Part shown: positions 14,392 through 22,493 of the stretch, piece by piece
How positions within the stretch are numbered: position 1 is the first letter of the stretch
Layout of the letters: each line of letters starts with the position of its first letter
Assembly: GCA_022788185.1 (NCBI GenBank)
Contig: JALEVV010000080.1
Location: forward strand, 1-51,999
Origin: Spirochaetales bacterium
GTDB taxonomy: Bacteria > Spirochaetota > Spirochaetia > Sphaerochaetales > Sphaerochaetaceae
Direction of reading: 5' to 3'
Length of the DNA: 51,999 nucleotides
Made by a program: the position numbers and the translations under genes
The notes under the pieces: generated by a model
What the model was told of the DNA's origin: nothing
Seen by the model: the letters and a program-made list of their open reading frames with translations, nothing else
Databases searched by the model: none

Positions 14392-15291
14392 ATGTCGGGC
14401 GCTCCCATCCATCTTCTACTTACCATAGCTGCATTCGCCATCGTCTGCATGGATCTTGGCCTGTGTATCATATACGGATGGTTTTCAAAGTTTCCCTGGA
14501 CAAAGATCATGCTCATTTCCATATGCTGCCTCCTGGGCTGCATAGGCATGCAGATGCTCGTGACCTGGTCCGATATGTCCTTTTCTGGCCTGCCCTCACA
14601 GGTGTTGCAGATAATCTGGAAATCCCTCTTTATTGCGGATTCCGCCTTCCTTCTGACCTTCATCGCATACTTTACCACCTGGATTATAGCCCATCCCTGG
14701 AGAAACCCCTACAAGACTATTTTCTTCATATGCTCCCTTCTGTATTTTACGGTTGGCATTCTTTCCATAATCTGGCCTGAGAATACGATTTATGACATGA
14801 TAATGTACTTAATCGCCGGTTTCGTACTGATTTTCTGTCTATTCGTGCTGCTTAAGAACCTCAAGGGAATAGAGAACAGGGACGTGAGGCTGGTCAGCAG
14901 GGTGATAATAATCGCGGGACTCATCCTGATTCCCGTGTCCCTGATCGGAATCTTCTTCAGGGTAATAAGGACACTCATTGCCCCGATAGCCTCGCTCTGC
15001 TTCGGAATAATAGTCCTGGTGTTCCTTTTTCTGGCACTCAGGAGGCACTTTTCCGAGCTTACCGTTCCTGAGAAGAAACCCACGCTCGAGGAATTCTTCG
15101 AACGTTATCACATCACTGACAGGGAAGGTGACATCATAAGGGAAATCAAGACGGGAAAGACGGCAAAGGAAATTGCCGCAGATCTTTCCATAAGCGTGAA
15201 TACGGTCAACAACCACATCGCGAACATCTTTGCAAAGACAGAGGTGCGCAGCCGGATTGACCTGCTTAATCTGATACAGGAGGTATGGTGA
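14392..15291 (+). CDS. Membrane-anchored LuxR-type transcription regulator
   Basis: 299 residues. The N-terminal ~225 residues hold about seven hydrophobic segments (LLLTIAAFAIVCMDLGLCI, IMLISICCLLGCIGM and others), then a linker (FSELTVPEKKPTLEEFFERY), then a GerE/LuxR helix-turn-helix of about 60 residues with the typical TDREGDIIREIKTGKTAKEI and ISVNTVNNHIANIFAKTEV. It should bind DNA while fixed in the inner membrane, with the membrane part as possible sensor. No receiver domain, so it is not a two-component regulator. The stop overlaps the ATG of the hydrolase gene (TGATG), so it may control or respond to that enzyme's substrate. Confidence 0.88.
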   Translation: MSGAPIHLLLTIAAFAIVCMDLGLCIIYGWFSKFPWTKIMLISICCLLGCIGMQMLVTWSDMSFSGLPSQVLQIIWKSLFIADSAFLLTFIAYFTTWIIAHPWRNPYKTIFFICSLLYFTVGILSIIWPENTIYDMIMYLIAGFVLIFCLFVLLKNLKGIENRDVRLVSRVIIIAGLILIPVSLIGIFFRVIRTLIAPIASLCFGIIVLVFLFLALRRHFSELTVPEKKPTLEEFFERYHITDREGDIIREIKTGKTAKEIAADLSISVNTVNNHIANIFAKTEVRSRIDLLNLIQEVW

Positions 15292-16115
15292 TGCTCTACA
15301 GTGTACCGAACAACTGGTATGACGGCGCATATAAGGATGAAGCCCCGGCAGTCATGGCGGCCAGAAGCTTCAGGATCACGGCGGGACACAGCCGCGCCGT
15401 TCTCCTCATTCATGGTTACGGCGGCTATCCCGGTGAGCTGGTGCGTCCTGCCCGCGATCTGGAGGAGGCTGGGTTCGACGTATTCGTTCCGCGCCTTCCC
15501 GGAATGGGCACAAGCGGAAAGGACTTTCTGCAATCAACATCCGCAGACTGGGAGAAGGTGGTTTACAACGCACTCGCGGACCTCAATACGGTTTACAGGA
15601 CAGTAAGCATAGTTGCCCACTCCATGGGAACGCTGCTTGCCCTGCTGGCTGCGGAAAAGTATAAGGTGGACAGAATCGTGCTGGCGGCTCCCGCCTTTTC
15701 GATTCCCTCCTTAAGGAAGTGGCAGGTGAAGACCGCATCCCTTTTCAGAAAGGACATTCCCGTCAGGTGGCAGAGCAATCCCAGTTACAGGATGTACTAT
15801 GAGAATGCCCCTGCCGATGATGAGACTCTCGGAAGGGAGTACTGGTCCCATCTCTATCCCACGCGCCTGGTGGATCTTGAGAATCTCAGGAGACGGGTCA
15901 TGAAGATCAGGAGCCTTGATGCGGGCGTACTGGTCATTGCGTGCATGGATGACAGGGTGACGGATCCCACCGGGTGCGAGAGCTTCATTGCCGATCATCC
16001 GGGAATAAGGACTTCCCTTGTCAGAATCGACGGTGCAACCCACTATGTCTACTATGACATTGACAAGAGTGCAGAGGAACAGGCGGTTCAGGCAACGGTC
16101 GATTTCCTGCTATAG
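15291..16115 (+). CDS. Alpha/beta hydrolase (carboxylesterase or monoacylglycerol lipase-like)
   Basis: 274 residues. Fold landmarks: oxyanion-hole HGYGGYPGEL, nucleophile elbow AHSMG (Ser at about residue 111), acidic member in CMDDRVTDP and the C-terminal His in ATHYVYYD, so the Ser-Asp-His triad is complete. Relatives cleave carboxylic esters of short or medium acyl chains; the substrate here is unknown. No signal peptide, so cytoplasmic. Start taken at the ATG at 15291, which has AGGAGG seven bases upstream and overlaps the regulator's stop codon; an ATG at 15285 is too close to that site. It ends without an obvious terminator before the gltX promoter. Confidence 0.88.
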   Translation: MLYSVPNNWYDGAYKDEAPAVMAARSFRITAGHSRAVLLIHGYGGYPGELVRPARDLEEAGFDVFVPRLPGMGTSGKDFLQSTSADWEKVVYNALADLNTVYRTVSIVAHSMGTLLALLAAEKYKVDRIVLAAPAFSIPSLRKWQVKTASLFRKDIPVRWQSNPSYRMYYENAPADDETLGREYWSHLYPTRLVDLENLRRRVMKIRSLDAGVLVIACMDDRVTDPTGCESFIADHPGIRTSLVRIDGATHYVYYDIDKSAEEQAVQATVDFLL

Positions 16116-16140
16116 GACACCCAGGCCCCGCGCCTTCGTG

Positions 16141-16169
16141 TTGTATTTTTATATCAAAGATAATATTAT
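16141..16169 (+). promoter_or_regulatory. Promoter of the gltX-glyQS-tyrS operon
   Basis: TTGTAT (16141-16146), 17 bases, TATTAT (16164-16169), within an AT-rich stretch. Leader of about 25 bases with AAGGAG at 16187-16192, nine bases before the gltX ATG. Confidence 0.78.
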
Positions 16170-16201
16170 TACACATATTTTTAATTAAGGAGCTTTTTAC
16201 G

Positions 16202-17686
16202 ATGGAAGTTCGTGTTCGCTATGCCCCGTCGCCAACTGGGTTACAGCACATCGGAGGAGTGCGTACGGCGCTCTATAACTATTTCTTCGCACGCTCGAAC
16301 GGAGGCAAGTTTCTCCTGCGCGTTGAGGATACAGACAGGGAGAGATATACCGAAGAATCACTTCAGGATCTTTATGACACTCTTGCCTGGTTAGGAATCA
16401 AATGGGACGAAGGACCTGTCGTCGGCGGTCCCTGCGGTCCATATATCCAGTCGGAAAGACTGGAGCTTTACCAGAAGTACGCCAGAAAGCTGGTTGAGGA
16501 CGGTAAGGCATATTACTGCTACTGCTCCGCTGAAAGACTTGAGAAGGTCAGACAGGAGCAGGTCGCTTCAAAGAGTCAGTATCAGGGGTATGACAGACAC
16601 TGTGCCAACCTGACTGCCGAGGAAAGGGCAGAACTTGAGGCACAGGGAATCAAGCCGGTCATCCGTCTCAGGGTTCCCACAACCGGAAAGACCACCTTCC
16701 ATGATGTTCTTATGGGTGACATCACCAGAAGGAACTGCGATGTCTCACCGGATCCGATCCTTTTAAAGAGTGACGGATTTCCCACATACCATCTGGCCAA
16801 TGTCATCGATGACCACCTGATGGGCATCACGCACATCATGAGGGCGCAGGAGTGGATTCCTTCCGGACCCCTTCACATCCTGCTTTACGAAGCATTCGGC
16901 TGGGAGCCTCCCGTTTACTGCCACCTTCCCATGGTAAAGGGTAAGGACGGACAGAAGCTCTCCAAGAGACACGGCGACACCGCAGTCAGGGATTTCCGCG
17001 CTAAGGGCTATCTTCCCGAGGCAATCCTCAACTACGTTACCCTCGTGGGCTGGTCTCTGGACGGTGAGACCGAGTTCTTCACCAGGGAGGAGCTGGAAAA
17101 GTGCTTTAAGCTTGAGAACATCCACGTCTCATCCGGTACCTTCGACTACAAGAAGCTTGACTGGTTCAACGGTCATTACATCAGAATGAAGAGCGATGAG
17201 GAGATCGTCTCCCTCATCACTCCCTATCTCCAGAAGGCCGGTTACATCAGCGAAGAGGTAAGTGACAGTGAGAAGGCCCTTCTGCTGAAGCTTGCCCCTG
17301 CAGTGAAGGAAAGAATGAAGATCCTTTCCGATGCGGTTCCTCTTTCCGCATTCCTCTTTAAGGACGAACCCTGTACCGACAGAAGTCAGTACATTGCAAA
17401 GGGCATGACGGAAGAAAGTGCACGGGAAGCCTTCAGAAGAGGTGCCGAAATCGTGCTTGCAAACGAGAAGGCCGGTAAGCCCTTCACCGAAACCGAAAGC
17501 GAGATCAAGGCGCTTTCAGAGGAAATGGGTGTGAAGATCAACGGTATCTTCCAGCCAATCAGAGTCGCCATCACGGCATCAACCGTGTCGCTGCCCCTTC
17601 ATGATTCAATCTCCCTGCTCGGCATCGATGAGACCGAGAGGAGAATAAGAAGGGCAATTGAGTTTTTCTGCCAGGAGGAGAAGTAA
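16202..17686 (+). CDS. gltX: Glutamyl-tRNA synthetase
   Basis: 494 residues, normal for bacterial GluRS. Class I signatures are intact: the HIGH-type motif PTGLQHIGGVRT (about residues 10-21), and KLSKRHGD as the KMSKS loop; the anticodon-binding C-terminal domain is complete. It charges tRNA-Glu with glutamate in the cytoplasm, and in bacteria without GlnRS also tRNA-Gln, for later amidation; no glnS or gatCAB is in the window, so this cannot be decided. First gene of a three-synthetase operon, with AAGGAG nine bases before the ATG. Glycyl-tRNA synthetase follows after one base. Confidence 0.97.
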   Translation: MEVRVRYAPSPTGLQHIGGVRTALYNYFFARSNGGKFLLRVEDTDRERYTEESLQDLYDTLAWLGIKWDEGPVVGGPCGPYIQSERLELYQKYARKLVEDGKAYYCYCSAERLEKVRQEQVASKSQYQGYDRHCANLTAEERAELEAQGIKPVIRLRVPTTGKTTFHDVLMGDITRRNCDVSPDPILLKSDGFPTYHLANVIDDHLMGITHIMRAQEWIPSGPLHILLYEAFGWEPPVYCHLPMVKGKDGQKLSKRHGDTAVRDFRAKGYLPEAILNYVTLVGWSLDGETEFFTREELEKCFKLENIHVSSGTFDYKKLDWFNGHYIRMKSDEEIVSLITPYLQKAGYISEEVSDSEKALLLKLAPAVKERMKILSDAVPLSAFLFKDEPCTDRSQYIAKGMTEESAREAFRRGAEIVLANEKAGKPFTETESEIKALSEEMGVKINGIFQPIRVAITASTVSLPLHDSISLLGIDETERRIRRAIEFFCQEEK

Positions 17687-17687
17687 T

Positions 17688-19025
17688 ATGTCAGAAGAAA
17701 AACAGGTAGTAACAATGGATAAGATCATTTCGCTCTGCAGGAGAAGAGGTTTCATCTTCCAGTCCTCAGAGATCTACGGAGGCCTTAACGGCGCATACGA
17801 CTACGGTCCGCTCGGTGTCGACCTCAAGAACAACATCCGTGACTTCTGGTGGAAGGAAATGACCCAGATGCACGATAACATCGTAGGCCTCGATGCCTCC
17901 ATCCTCATGCACCCCAGAGTGTGGGAGGCCAGCGGTCACGTTTCCAACTTCTCCGACCCGATGGTTGACTGTAAGGTCTGTAAGTCCCGCTTCCGTGCCG
18001 ACCAGATCGACCTCAATGCACCCTGTCCCGTCTGCGGCAACAGGGACAGCTTCACCGAGCCCAGGAACTTCAACCTGATGTTCGAGACCCACATCGGAGC
18101 AAACAAGGACAGTGCTTCCGTCGTCTACCTCCGCCCGGAAACGGCTCAGGGCATCTACGTCGATTTCAAGAACGTGCTCCAGTCCTCACGCGTGAAGCTT
18201 CCCTTCGGCATTGCCCAGGTCGGTAAGTCCTTCAGAAACGAGATCACCACAAAGAACTTCATCTTCCGCTCCTGCGAATTCGAGCAGATGGAGATGCAGT
18301 TCTTCTGCAAGCCCGGTACTGAGGATGAGTGGTTCCCGTACTGGAGAGAGCAGAGAATGGAGTTCTACAAGAAGATGGGTATCCACCCCGAGCACCTGAG
18401 ATGGCACCAGCACGGACCCGATGAACTTGCCTTCTATGCAAAGGATGCATATGACATCCAGTTCCTCTTCCCCATGGGCTGGCAGGAGCTTGAGGGCGTT
18501 CACTCCAGAACCAACTACGACCTTACTCAGCATGAGAAGTTCAGCGGCAAGGATCTCACATACCTCGATCCCGAGACGAACGAGAGATACATCCCCTACG
18601 TCGTCGAGACATCCGCAGGTCTTACCCGTAACGTTCTCATGGCACTCAGCGATGCATATGATGAGGAAGCAACTCCCGAAGGTGATGTCAGGACAGTGCT
18701 TCACTTCCATCCCCAGATCGCACCTGTCAAGGTTGCGGTCCTGCCCCTCGTCAAGAAGGACGGTATCGCCGAGTATGCATCTAAGCTCGAGCACTCCCTC
18801 AGGGAGGACTTCGTCACCTTCTATGATCAGTCAGGTGCTGTCGGAAGAAGGTACAGAAGAATGGATGAGATCGGTACTCCGTACTGCATAACCGTTGATT
18901 ATCAGACCCTTGATGACCACACAGTGACAGTCCGTTTCCGTGACTCCATGAAGCAGGAGAGGGTTGCCGTCGACCAGATCGTACCGTTCATCAGGAACGC
19001 TATGAAGAATTACAAGAGAGTATAA
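17688..19025 (+). CDS. glyQS: Glycyl-tRNA synthetase, single-chain (alpha2) type
   Basis: 445 residues, class II synthetase of the homodimeric kind found in spirochaetes, archaea and Gram-positives rather than the glyQ/glyS tetramer. Seen: GGLNGAYDYGPLG near residue 30, a zinc-like pair CKVCKSRF and CPVCG (about 90-112), motif 2 FRNEITTKNFIFRSCEFEQMEMQ (split at the ends of this range: FRNEIT and FEQMEM), motif 3 ETSAGLTRNVLMAL, and the HGTP anticodon-binding domain at the C-terminus. Start at 17688 with AGGAGG upstream, one base past the gltX stop. tyrS begins two bases after its stop. It ligates glycine to tRNA-Gly. Confidence 0.97.
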   Translation: MSEEKQVVTMDKIISLCRRRGFIFQSSEIYGGLNGAYDYGPLGVDLKNNIRDFWWKEMTQMHDNIVGLDASILMHPRVWEASGHVSNFSDPMVDCKVCKSRFRADQIDLNAPCPVCGNRDSFTEPRNFNLMFETHIGANKDSASVVYLRPETAQGIYVDFKNVLQSSRVKLPFGIAQVGKSFRNEITTKNFIFRSCEFEQMEMQFFCKPGTEDEWFPYWREQRMEFYKKMGIHPEHLRWHQHGPDELAFYAKDAYDIQFLFPMGWQELEGVHSRTNYDLTQHEKFSGKDLTYLDPETNERYIPYVVETSAGLTRNVLMALSDAYDEEATPEGDVRTVLHFHPQIAPVKVAVLPLVKKDGIAEYASKLEHSLREDFVTFYDQSGAVGRRYRRMDEIGTPYCITVDYQTLDDHTVTVRFRDSMKQERVAVDQIVPFIRNAMKNYKRV

Positions 19026-19027
19026 AA

Positions 19028-20275
19028 GTGAATAAAGCCTTACAGACACTCATCGACCGTGAGTTCATCAAGGACTGTACCGACTGGGAAGGTCTTTCAG
19101 ATCTCATGGATCATGAAGCCGTGACCTTCTATGTCGGAGTCGACCCCACCGGTCCTTCCGTCCACATCGGTCATGTCGTGCCTTTCTTCGCGATGCACCA
19201 CCTTCAGGCCGCAGGGCATAATCCGATTGCCCTGGTCGGAGGCGGTACAGGCCTTATCGGAGATCCCTCCGGTAAGACTGAGATGAGAAAGATCCTTTCC
19301 GAGGAGCAGATCGCATCAAACGCAAAGGCAATTGCCGCCCAGCTCGGCCGCATCGTCGATTTCTCCGAGAACCCCAAACCCGGCTTCGGCAGGGCAGTGC
19401 AGATGAACAACGCCGAGTGGCTTGTTGATCTCAACTACATCAGGTTCCTCCGCGAGATCGGATGTCACTTCTCCGTCAACAGGATGCTGACCTTCGAAGG
19501 CGTCAAGCAGCGCCTCGAGAGGGGACTGAGCTTCATTGAGTTCAACTACCAGCTTCTTCAGAGCTATGACTACTACATGCTCAACCAGAAGACAGGCTGC
19601 CGCCTCCAGATCGGTGGAGCCGATCAGTGGGGCAACATCGTGGCAGGTATCGACCTCATCCACGACATGCAGGGTCCCCAGTGCTACGGTCTTACCTTCA
19701 ACCTCATCATGAGGGCTGACGGCAAGAAGATGGGTAAGAGTGAGAAGGGTGCAGTCTTCCTTGATAAGAACATGACCAGCGTCTACGACTATTACCAGTA
19801 CTGGAGAAACACACCGGACCAGGATGTCATCAGGTTCATGAAGATCTTCACCTTCATGTCCCTCGATGAAATTGCCGAGTATGCTGATCCTAAGCGCAAC
19901 ATCAACGAAGCCAAGGCCCGCCTTGCCTTCGAGCAGACAAAGATCATCCACGGCGAGGAAGAGGCAGTTAAGGCAGAAGCTGCCGCCAAGGCCCTCTTCT
20001 CCGGAGCAGGCTCTTCCAAGGAGGGCATGCCCACCGTCGAAGCCGCAAAGGCCGATCTTGAAGCAGGTATGGGACTTCTTTCCCTCTTCGTGAAGGCTGG
20101 CTTCTGCAAGTCCAACTCAGAAGCACGCACAATCGTCGTTCAGGGCGGAGCCGAGGTCACCGGATCTAAGATTACAGATCCCAGATACACCGTAACCCTT
20201 AACGATGTTACCGATGACGGTGACATCATGATAAGGGCCGGAAAGAAGAAGTTCGCGCGCTTTGTCGTGAAATAA
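19028..20275 (+). CDS. tyrS: Tyrosyl-tRNA synthetase
   Basis: 415 residues, class I. The HIGH motif reads PSVHIGHVVP (near residue 40), the substrate pocket has YQLLQSYDYY and QIGGADQWGN, the KMSKS loop is KKMGKSEKG, and the last ~65 residues form an S4 RNA-binding domain (SNSEARTIVVQGGAEVTG). The start is a GTG two bases after the glyQS stop; the AAGAGAG purine stretch at the end of glyQS is the likely ribosome binding site. Last gene of the synthetase operon, followed by a clear terminator. No T-box leader is seen before the operon. Confidence 0.97.
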   Translation: MNKALQTLIDREFIKDCTDWEGLSDLMDHEAVTFYVGVDPTGPSVHIGHVVPFFAMHHLQAAGHNPIALVGGGTGLIGDPSGKTEMRKILSEEQIASNAKAIAAQLGRIVDFSENPKPGFGRAVQMNNAEWLVDLNYIRFLREIGCHFSVNRMLTFEGVKQRLERGLSFIEFNYQLLQSYDYYMLNQKTGCRLQIGGADQWGNIVAGIDLIHDMQGPQCYGLTFNLIMRADGKKMGKSEKGAVFLDKNMTSVYDYYQYWRNTPDQDVIRFMKIFTFMSLDEIAEYADPKRNINEAKARLAFEQTKIIHGEEEAVKAEAAAKALFSGAGSSKEGMPTVEAAKADLEAGMGLLSLFVKAGFCKSNSEARTIVVQGGAEVTGSKITDPRYTVTLNDVTDDGDIMIRAGKKKFARFVVK

Positions 20276-20282
20276 GACTGTG

Positions 20283-20306
20283 AGGCAGGGTGAAGACCCT
20301 GCCTTC
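20283..20306 (+). terminator. Terminator of the synthetase operon
   Basis: AGGCAGGGT (20283-20291) and ACCCTGCCT (20296-20304) form a 9-bp stem with a GAAG tetraloop, followed by TCATTAT. It starts eight bases after the tyrS stop. Confidence 0.82.
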
Positions 20307-20352
20307 ATTATACCCTGATGTATGAAAAATAATGACTAAAAGTAAAATATAC

Positions 20353-20381
20353 TTGACTAATTGCGAGTGATACTTTATATA
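20353..20381 (+). promoter_or_regulatory. Promoter of the membrane protein-HTH operon
   Basis: TTGACT (20353-20358), 17-base spacer, TATATA (20376-20381), about as good as any in the window; AAGGAG follows at 20398-20403. The AT-rich region around it may hold an autoregulatory operator for the HTH product. Confidence 0.78.
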
Positions 20382-20410
20382 TTGTCATATCAAATCATAA
20401 GGAGTTTATT

Positions 20411-20929
20411 ATGAGCACTTCATATATCATCGGTTTTGCAATTGGCATCGTAATAACACTTATCATGATTCTCGTTGTCATGAAAGTGGCTAAAGGTTTC
20501 GGACTTTCCGTTTGCGGAAAATACGATGAGAGACAGGAAGGTGTCAAAAACAAAGGATACAGACTGGCCTTCTACGTGATGATCTTTTATTACATGTGCC
20601 TGATGGTGGTATCCATGGCAGAGCTTTCAGTCCCGATGCCGTACCTTATCTTCCTCGGCATTGTGGTATCTGTGCTTTCATATGCGGTTTACTGTATAAT
20701 CAAAGGCGCATACATCGGATACAACCAGAATATGAAGAAGGTTGTAATCATGCTCACCGCTATCATGATCCTCAACCTGATTCCGGCAGTTATCAACATT
20801 GCAGAAGGAACGACAGTTACGGAGCGGTTTTTCAATGTGAACCTGCTCTGCGCCATCATGCTTCTGGTTGTTATAATCGCATCCCTGATTAAGGCCGGGA
20901 TCGATAAGAGGACGGGTGAAAGAAATTGA
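20411..20929 (+). CDS. Small multi-pass membrane protein paired with HTH regulator
   Basis: 172 residues, about five hydrophobic segments: residues 5-27, 50-70, 75-98, 108-128 and 135-158, with a short cytoplasmic loop CGKYDERQEGVKNKGYR after the first. The loop pattern DERQ...KGYR is common in small membrane proteins encoded with a Cro-like regulator in many Gram-positives and other bacteria, where the pair is thought to form a sensing unit. AAGGAG lies seven bases before the ATG. The stop overlaps the TTG start of the regulator (TTGA). No function is proven for this family. Confidence 0.8.
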   Translation: MSTSYIIGFAIGIVITLIMILVVMKVAKGFGLSVCGKYDERQEGVKNKGYRLAFYVMIFYYMCLMVVSMAELSVPMPYLIFLGIVVSVLSYAVYCIIKGAYIGYNQNMKKVVIMLTAIMILNLIPAVINIAEGTTVTERFFNVNLLCAIMLLVVIIASLIKAGIDKRTGERN

Positions 20930-21126
20930 AGAATCTTAAACTTAAGGCGGCAAGGGCCATGAAGGATCTTTCCCAGTCGGAGCTTGCCGAAAAGGTTGAC
21001 GTATCCAGACAGACCATAGTCGCCATAGAGAAGGGTGATTACAATCCGACTATCAATTTATGCATTAAGATATGCAAGGTACTTGGAAAGACACTGGATG
21101 AGCTATTCTGGGAAGAGGAGGCGTGA
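20926..21126 (+). CDS. Short Cro/CI-type HTH regulator
   Basis: 66 residues, a bare XRE/Cro helix-turn-helix: LKAARAMKDLSQSELAEKVDVSRQ at residues 5-28 followed by TIVAIEKGDYNPTINLCIKI and LGKTLDELFW, the usual layout. The start is a TTG overlapping the stop of the membrane-protein gene (TTGA), so its level follows that protein. Likely a dimeric repressor that controls its own operon and perhaps responds to the membrane partner. A bidirectional hairpin follows. Confidence 0.9.
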   Translation: MKNLKLKAARAMKDLSQSELAEKVDVSRQTIVAIEKGDYNPTINLCIKICKVLGKTLDELFWEEEA

Positions 21127-21135
21127 AGCCTCCTC
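21115..21135. terminator. Bidirectional terminator between HTH gene and mtaD
   Basis: GAGGAGGC (21115-21122) and GCCTCCTC (21128-21135) form an 8-bp stem with a 5-base loop between two convergent genes. T-rich sequence follows on the plus strand (TCATCTTTT); the stem overlaps the end of the HTH coding sequence. Confidence 0.7.
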
Positions 21136-21138
21136 CTG

Positions 21139-22419
21139 TCATCTTTTAAGAAGAGCCTCCCACTTTTCTTTGGCATTTCTGATTATCTCGTTTTCATCAA
21201 GAGTCAACAGCTTTCTTCCCTGCATCAATAGCCTGCCCCTGCAGTAAAGAGTGTCAACTGCTTCCTCGGGCATTGAAAAGACGATTGCGGAGAAGATGTT
21301 GTTTAAGGGTGTCATTGACGCATTTGCCGCATTTATGAGTAATATGTCCGCATCCTTTCCTTCCTCGATGGTTCCTATCCTGTCATCCAGGCCCAGTGCC
21401 CTGGCACCGTTGACTGTGGCCATCTCAAGGATCTCATAGGGGGTGGTGGATGCAGGCTTCATGGTGGAAATGGTTGCAAGCATGGCGGCAAGTCTCATCT
21501 CCTTTACCATGGAAAGATTGTTGTTTGAGGAGGCACCGTCGGTGCCGAGGCATACGTTAATGCCCATTTCCCTGTAGTGCCTGATGTCACAGATACCGGA
21601 TGCAAGCTTGCAGTTTGATGAGGGATTGTGAACAACGCTCACGCCGTGTTTCCTGAGGATGGTGAGCTCGCTGTCATCAAAATGTACGCCATGGGCTAGG
21701 TAGCATGGGGAAGAGAAGATACCCAGCTCATCAAGATATTCCACCGGACGCATTCCATGCTCTGCAATGCAGTCCTCAACTTCCTTTGCAGTCTCTGACA
21801 GGTGTGTGTTGACATATCCTCCATGGCTCTTCGCAAATTCTGCTGCTGCCTGATATGTGCTTCCCGTGCATGTGTAGATTGCATGGGGAGCCGCATCGAT
21901 CCTGATAAGGGGATCATTACCGGCAGCCTCCAGAATTCTGGGATATATTTCCCTGATTCTCCTTTCGCTTTCCTTTTCATCACCGAAGAACGTAAGGCCG
22001 AGAACACCCCGGATGCCTGCCTTCTTCACTGCTTCCGCGGTTTTCCACTGGGAGAAGTACATGTCGGCAAAACAGGTTGTGCCGGACTTTATCATCTCGA
22101 CAAGTCCTGTGAGATTACCGGAATAAATGTCCTCATCGGTGAGCTTGTCCTCGATGGGGAAGATCTCGGAAAGCCACTCCTGAAGATTGCTCTGGCTGTC
22201 CTTGTAGTTTCTCATCAGGGTCATTGCCAGGTGAGTGTGGGCATTGACGAAGCCGGGGAGGGCTATGAATCCCGTCATGTCTTTAACCTCATCCGCAGTG
22301 AGGTCGGAAGCGGGCCCTGCATAGGCAATTTTCTCGTCCTTTATCAGGATGTCGCCTTTGAAGAAATATTCCTTACGCGTCATGGGAATGACGGTCACGT
22401 TTTTAATAAGAGTTGTCAT
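21139..22419 (-). CDS. mtaD: 5-methylthioadenosine/S-adenosylhomocysteine deaminase-type amidohydrolase
   Basis: 426 residues, amidohydrolase superfamily. Metal-binding HTH in GFVNAHTHLAMTLMRN, then PHAIYTC, HLSET, AHGVHF and TDGASSNN, all in the order of MtaD/TrzN-like deaminases. Family members deaminate 5'-methylthioadenosine, S-adenosylhomocysteine or other adenosine derivatives; fine substrate choice is not readable from sequence. No Shine-Dalgarno: TATAAT ends six bases before the ATG, so the mRNA may be leaderless. The upstream terminator of the acyl-CoA ligase gene separates it from that gene. Located in the cytoplasm. Confidence 0.88.
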   Translation of the reverse strand: MTTLIKNVTVIPMTRKEYFFKGDILIKDEKIAYAGPASDLTADEVKDMTGFIALPGFVNAHTHLAMTLMRNYKDSQSNLQEWLSEIFPIEDKLTDEDIYSGNLTGLVEMIKSGTTCFADMYFSQWKTAEAVKKAGIRGVLGLTFFGDEKESERRIREIYPRILEAAGNDPLIRIDAAPHAIYTCTGSTYQAAAEFAKSHGGYVNTHLSETAKEVEDCIAEHGMRPVEYLDELGIFSSPCYLAHGVHFDDSELTILRKHGVSVVHNPSSNCKLASGICDIRHYREMGINVCLGTDGASSNNNLSMVKEMRLAAMLATISTMKPASTTPYEILEMATVNGARALGLDDRIGTIEEGKDADILLINAANASMTPLNNIFSAIVFSMPEEAVDTLYCRGRLLMQGRKLLTLDENEIIRNAKEKWEALLKR

Positions 22420-22425
22420 ATTGGA

Positions 22426-22431
22426 ATTATA
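22426..22431 (-). promoter_or_regulatory. Perfect -10 box of mtaD, six bases before the ATG
   Basis: On the minus strand TATAAT (22431-22426), TCCAAT, ATG. The -35 region falls in the T-run of the preceding terminator, so it is poorly defined. Suggests a leaderless transcript. Confidence 0.55.
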
Positions 22432-22445
22432 GAGTAAAGTGCGGC

Positions 22446-22475
22446 AATAAAAAAGACACTCCTCTTCGGAGTGTC
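22446..22475 (-). terminator. Terminator of the acyl-CoA ligase gene
   Basis: GACACTCC (22455-22462) and GGAGTGTC (22468-22475), 8-bp stem with a 5-base loop; on the minus strand it is followed by TTTTTT. Confidence 0.9.
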
Positions 22476-22493
22476 ATAAGAGCATACAGTTTG

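Noticed and set aside
16116..16201. T-box or other riboswitch before the aminoacyl-tRNA synthetase operon
   Set aside because: The leader from the predicted start is only about 25 bases, too short for a T-box.
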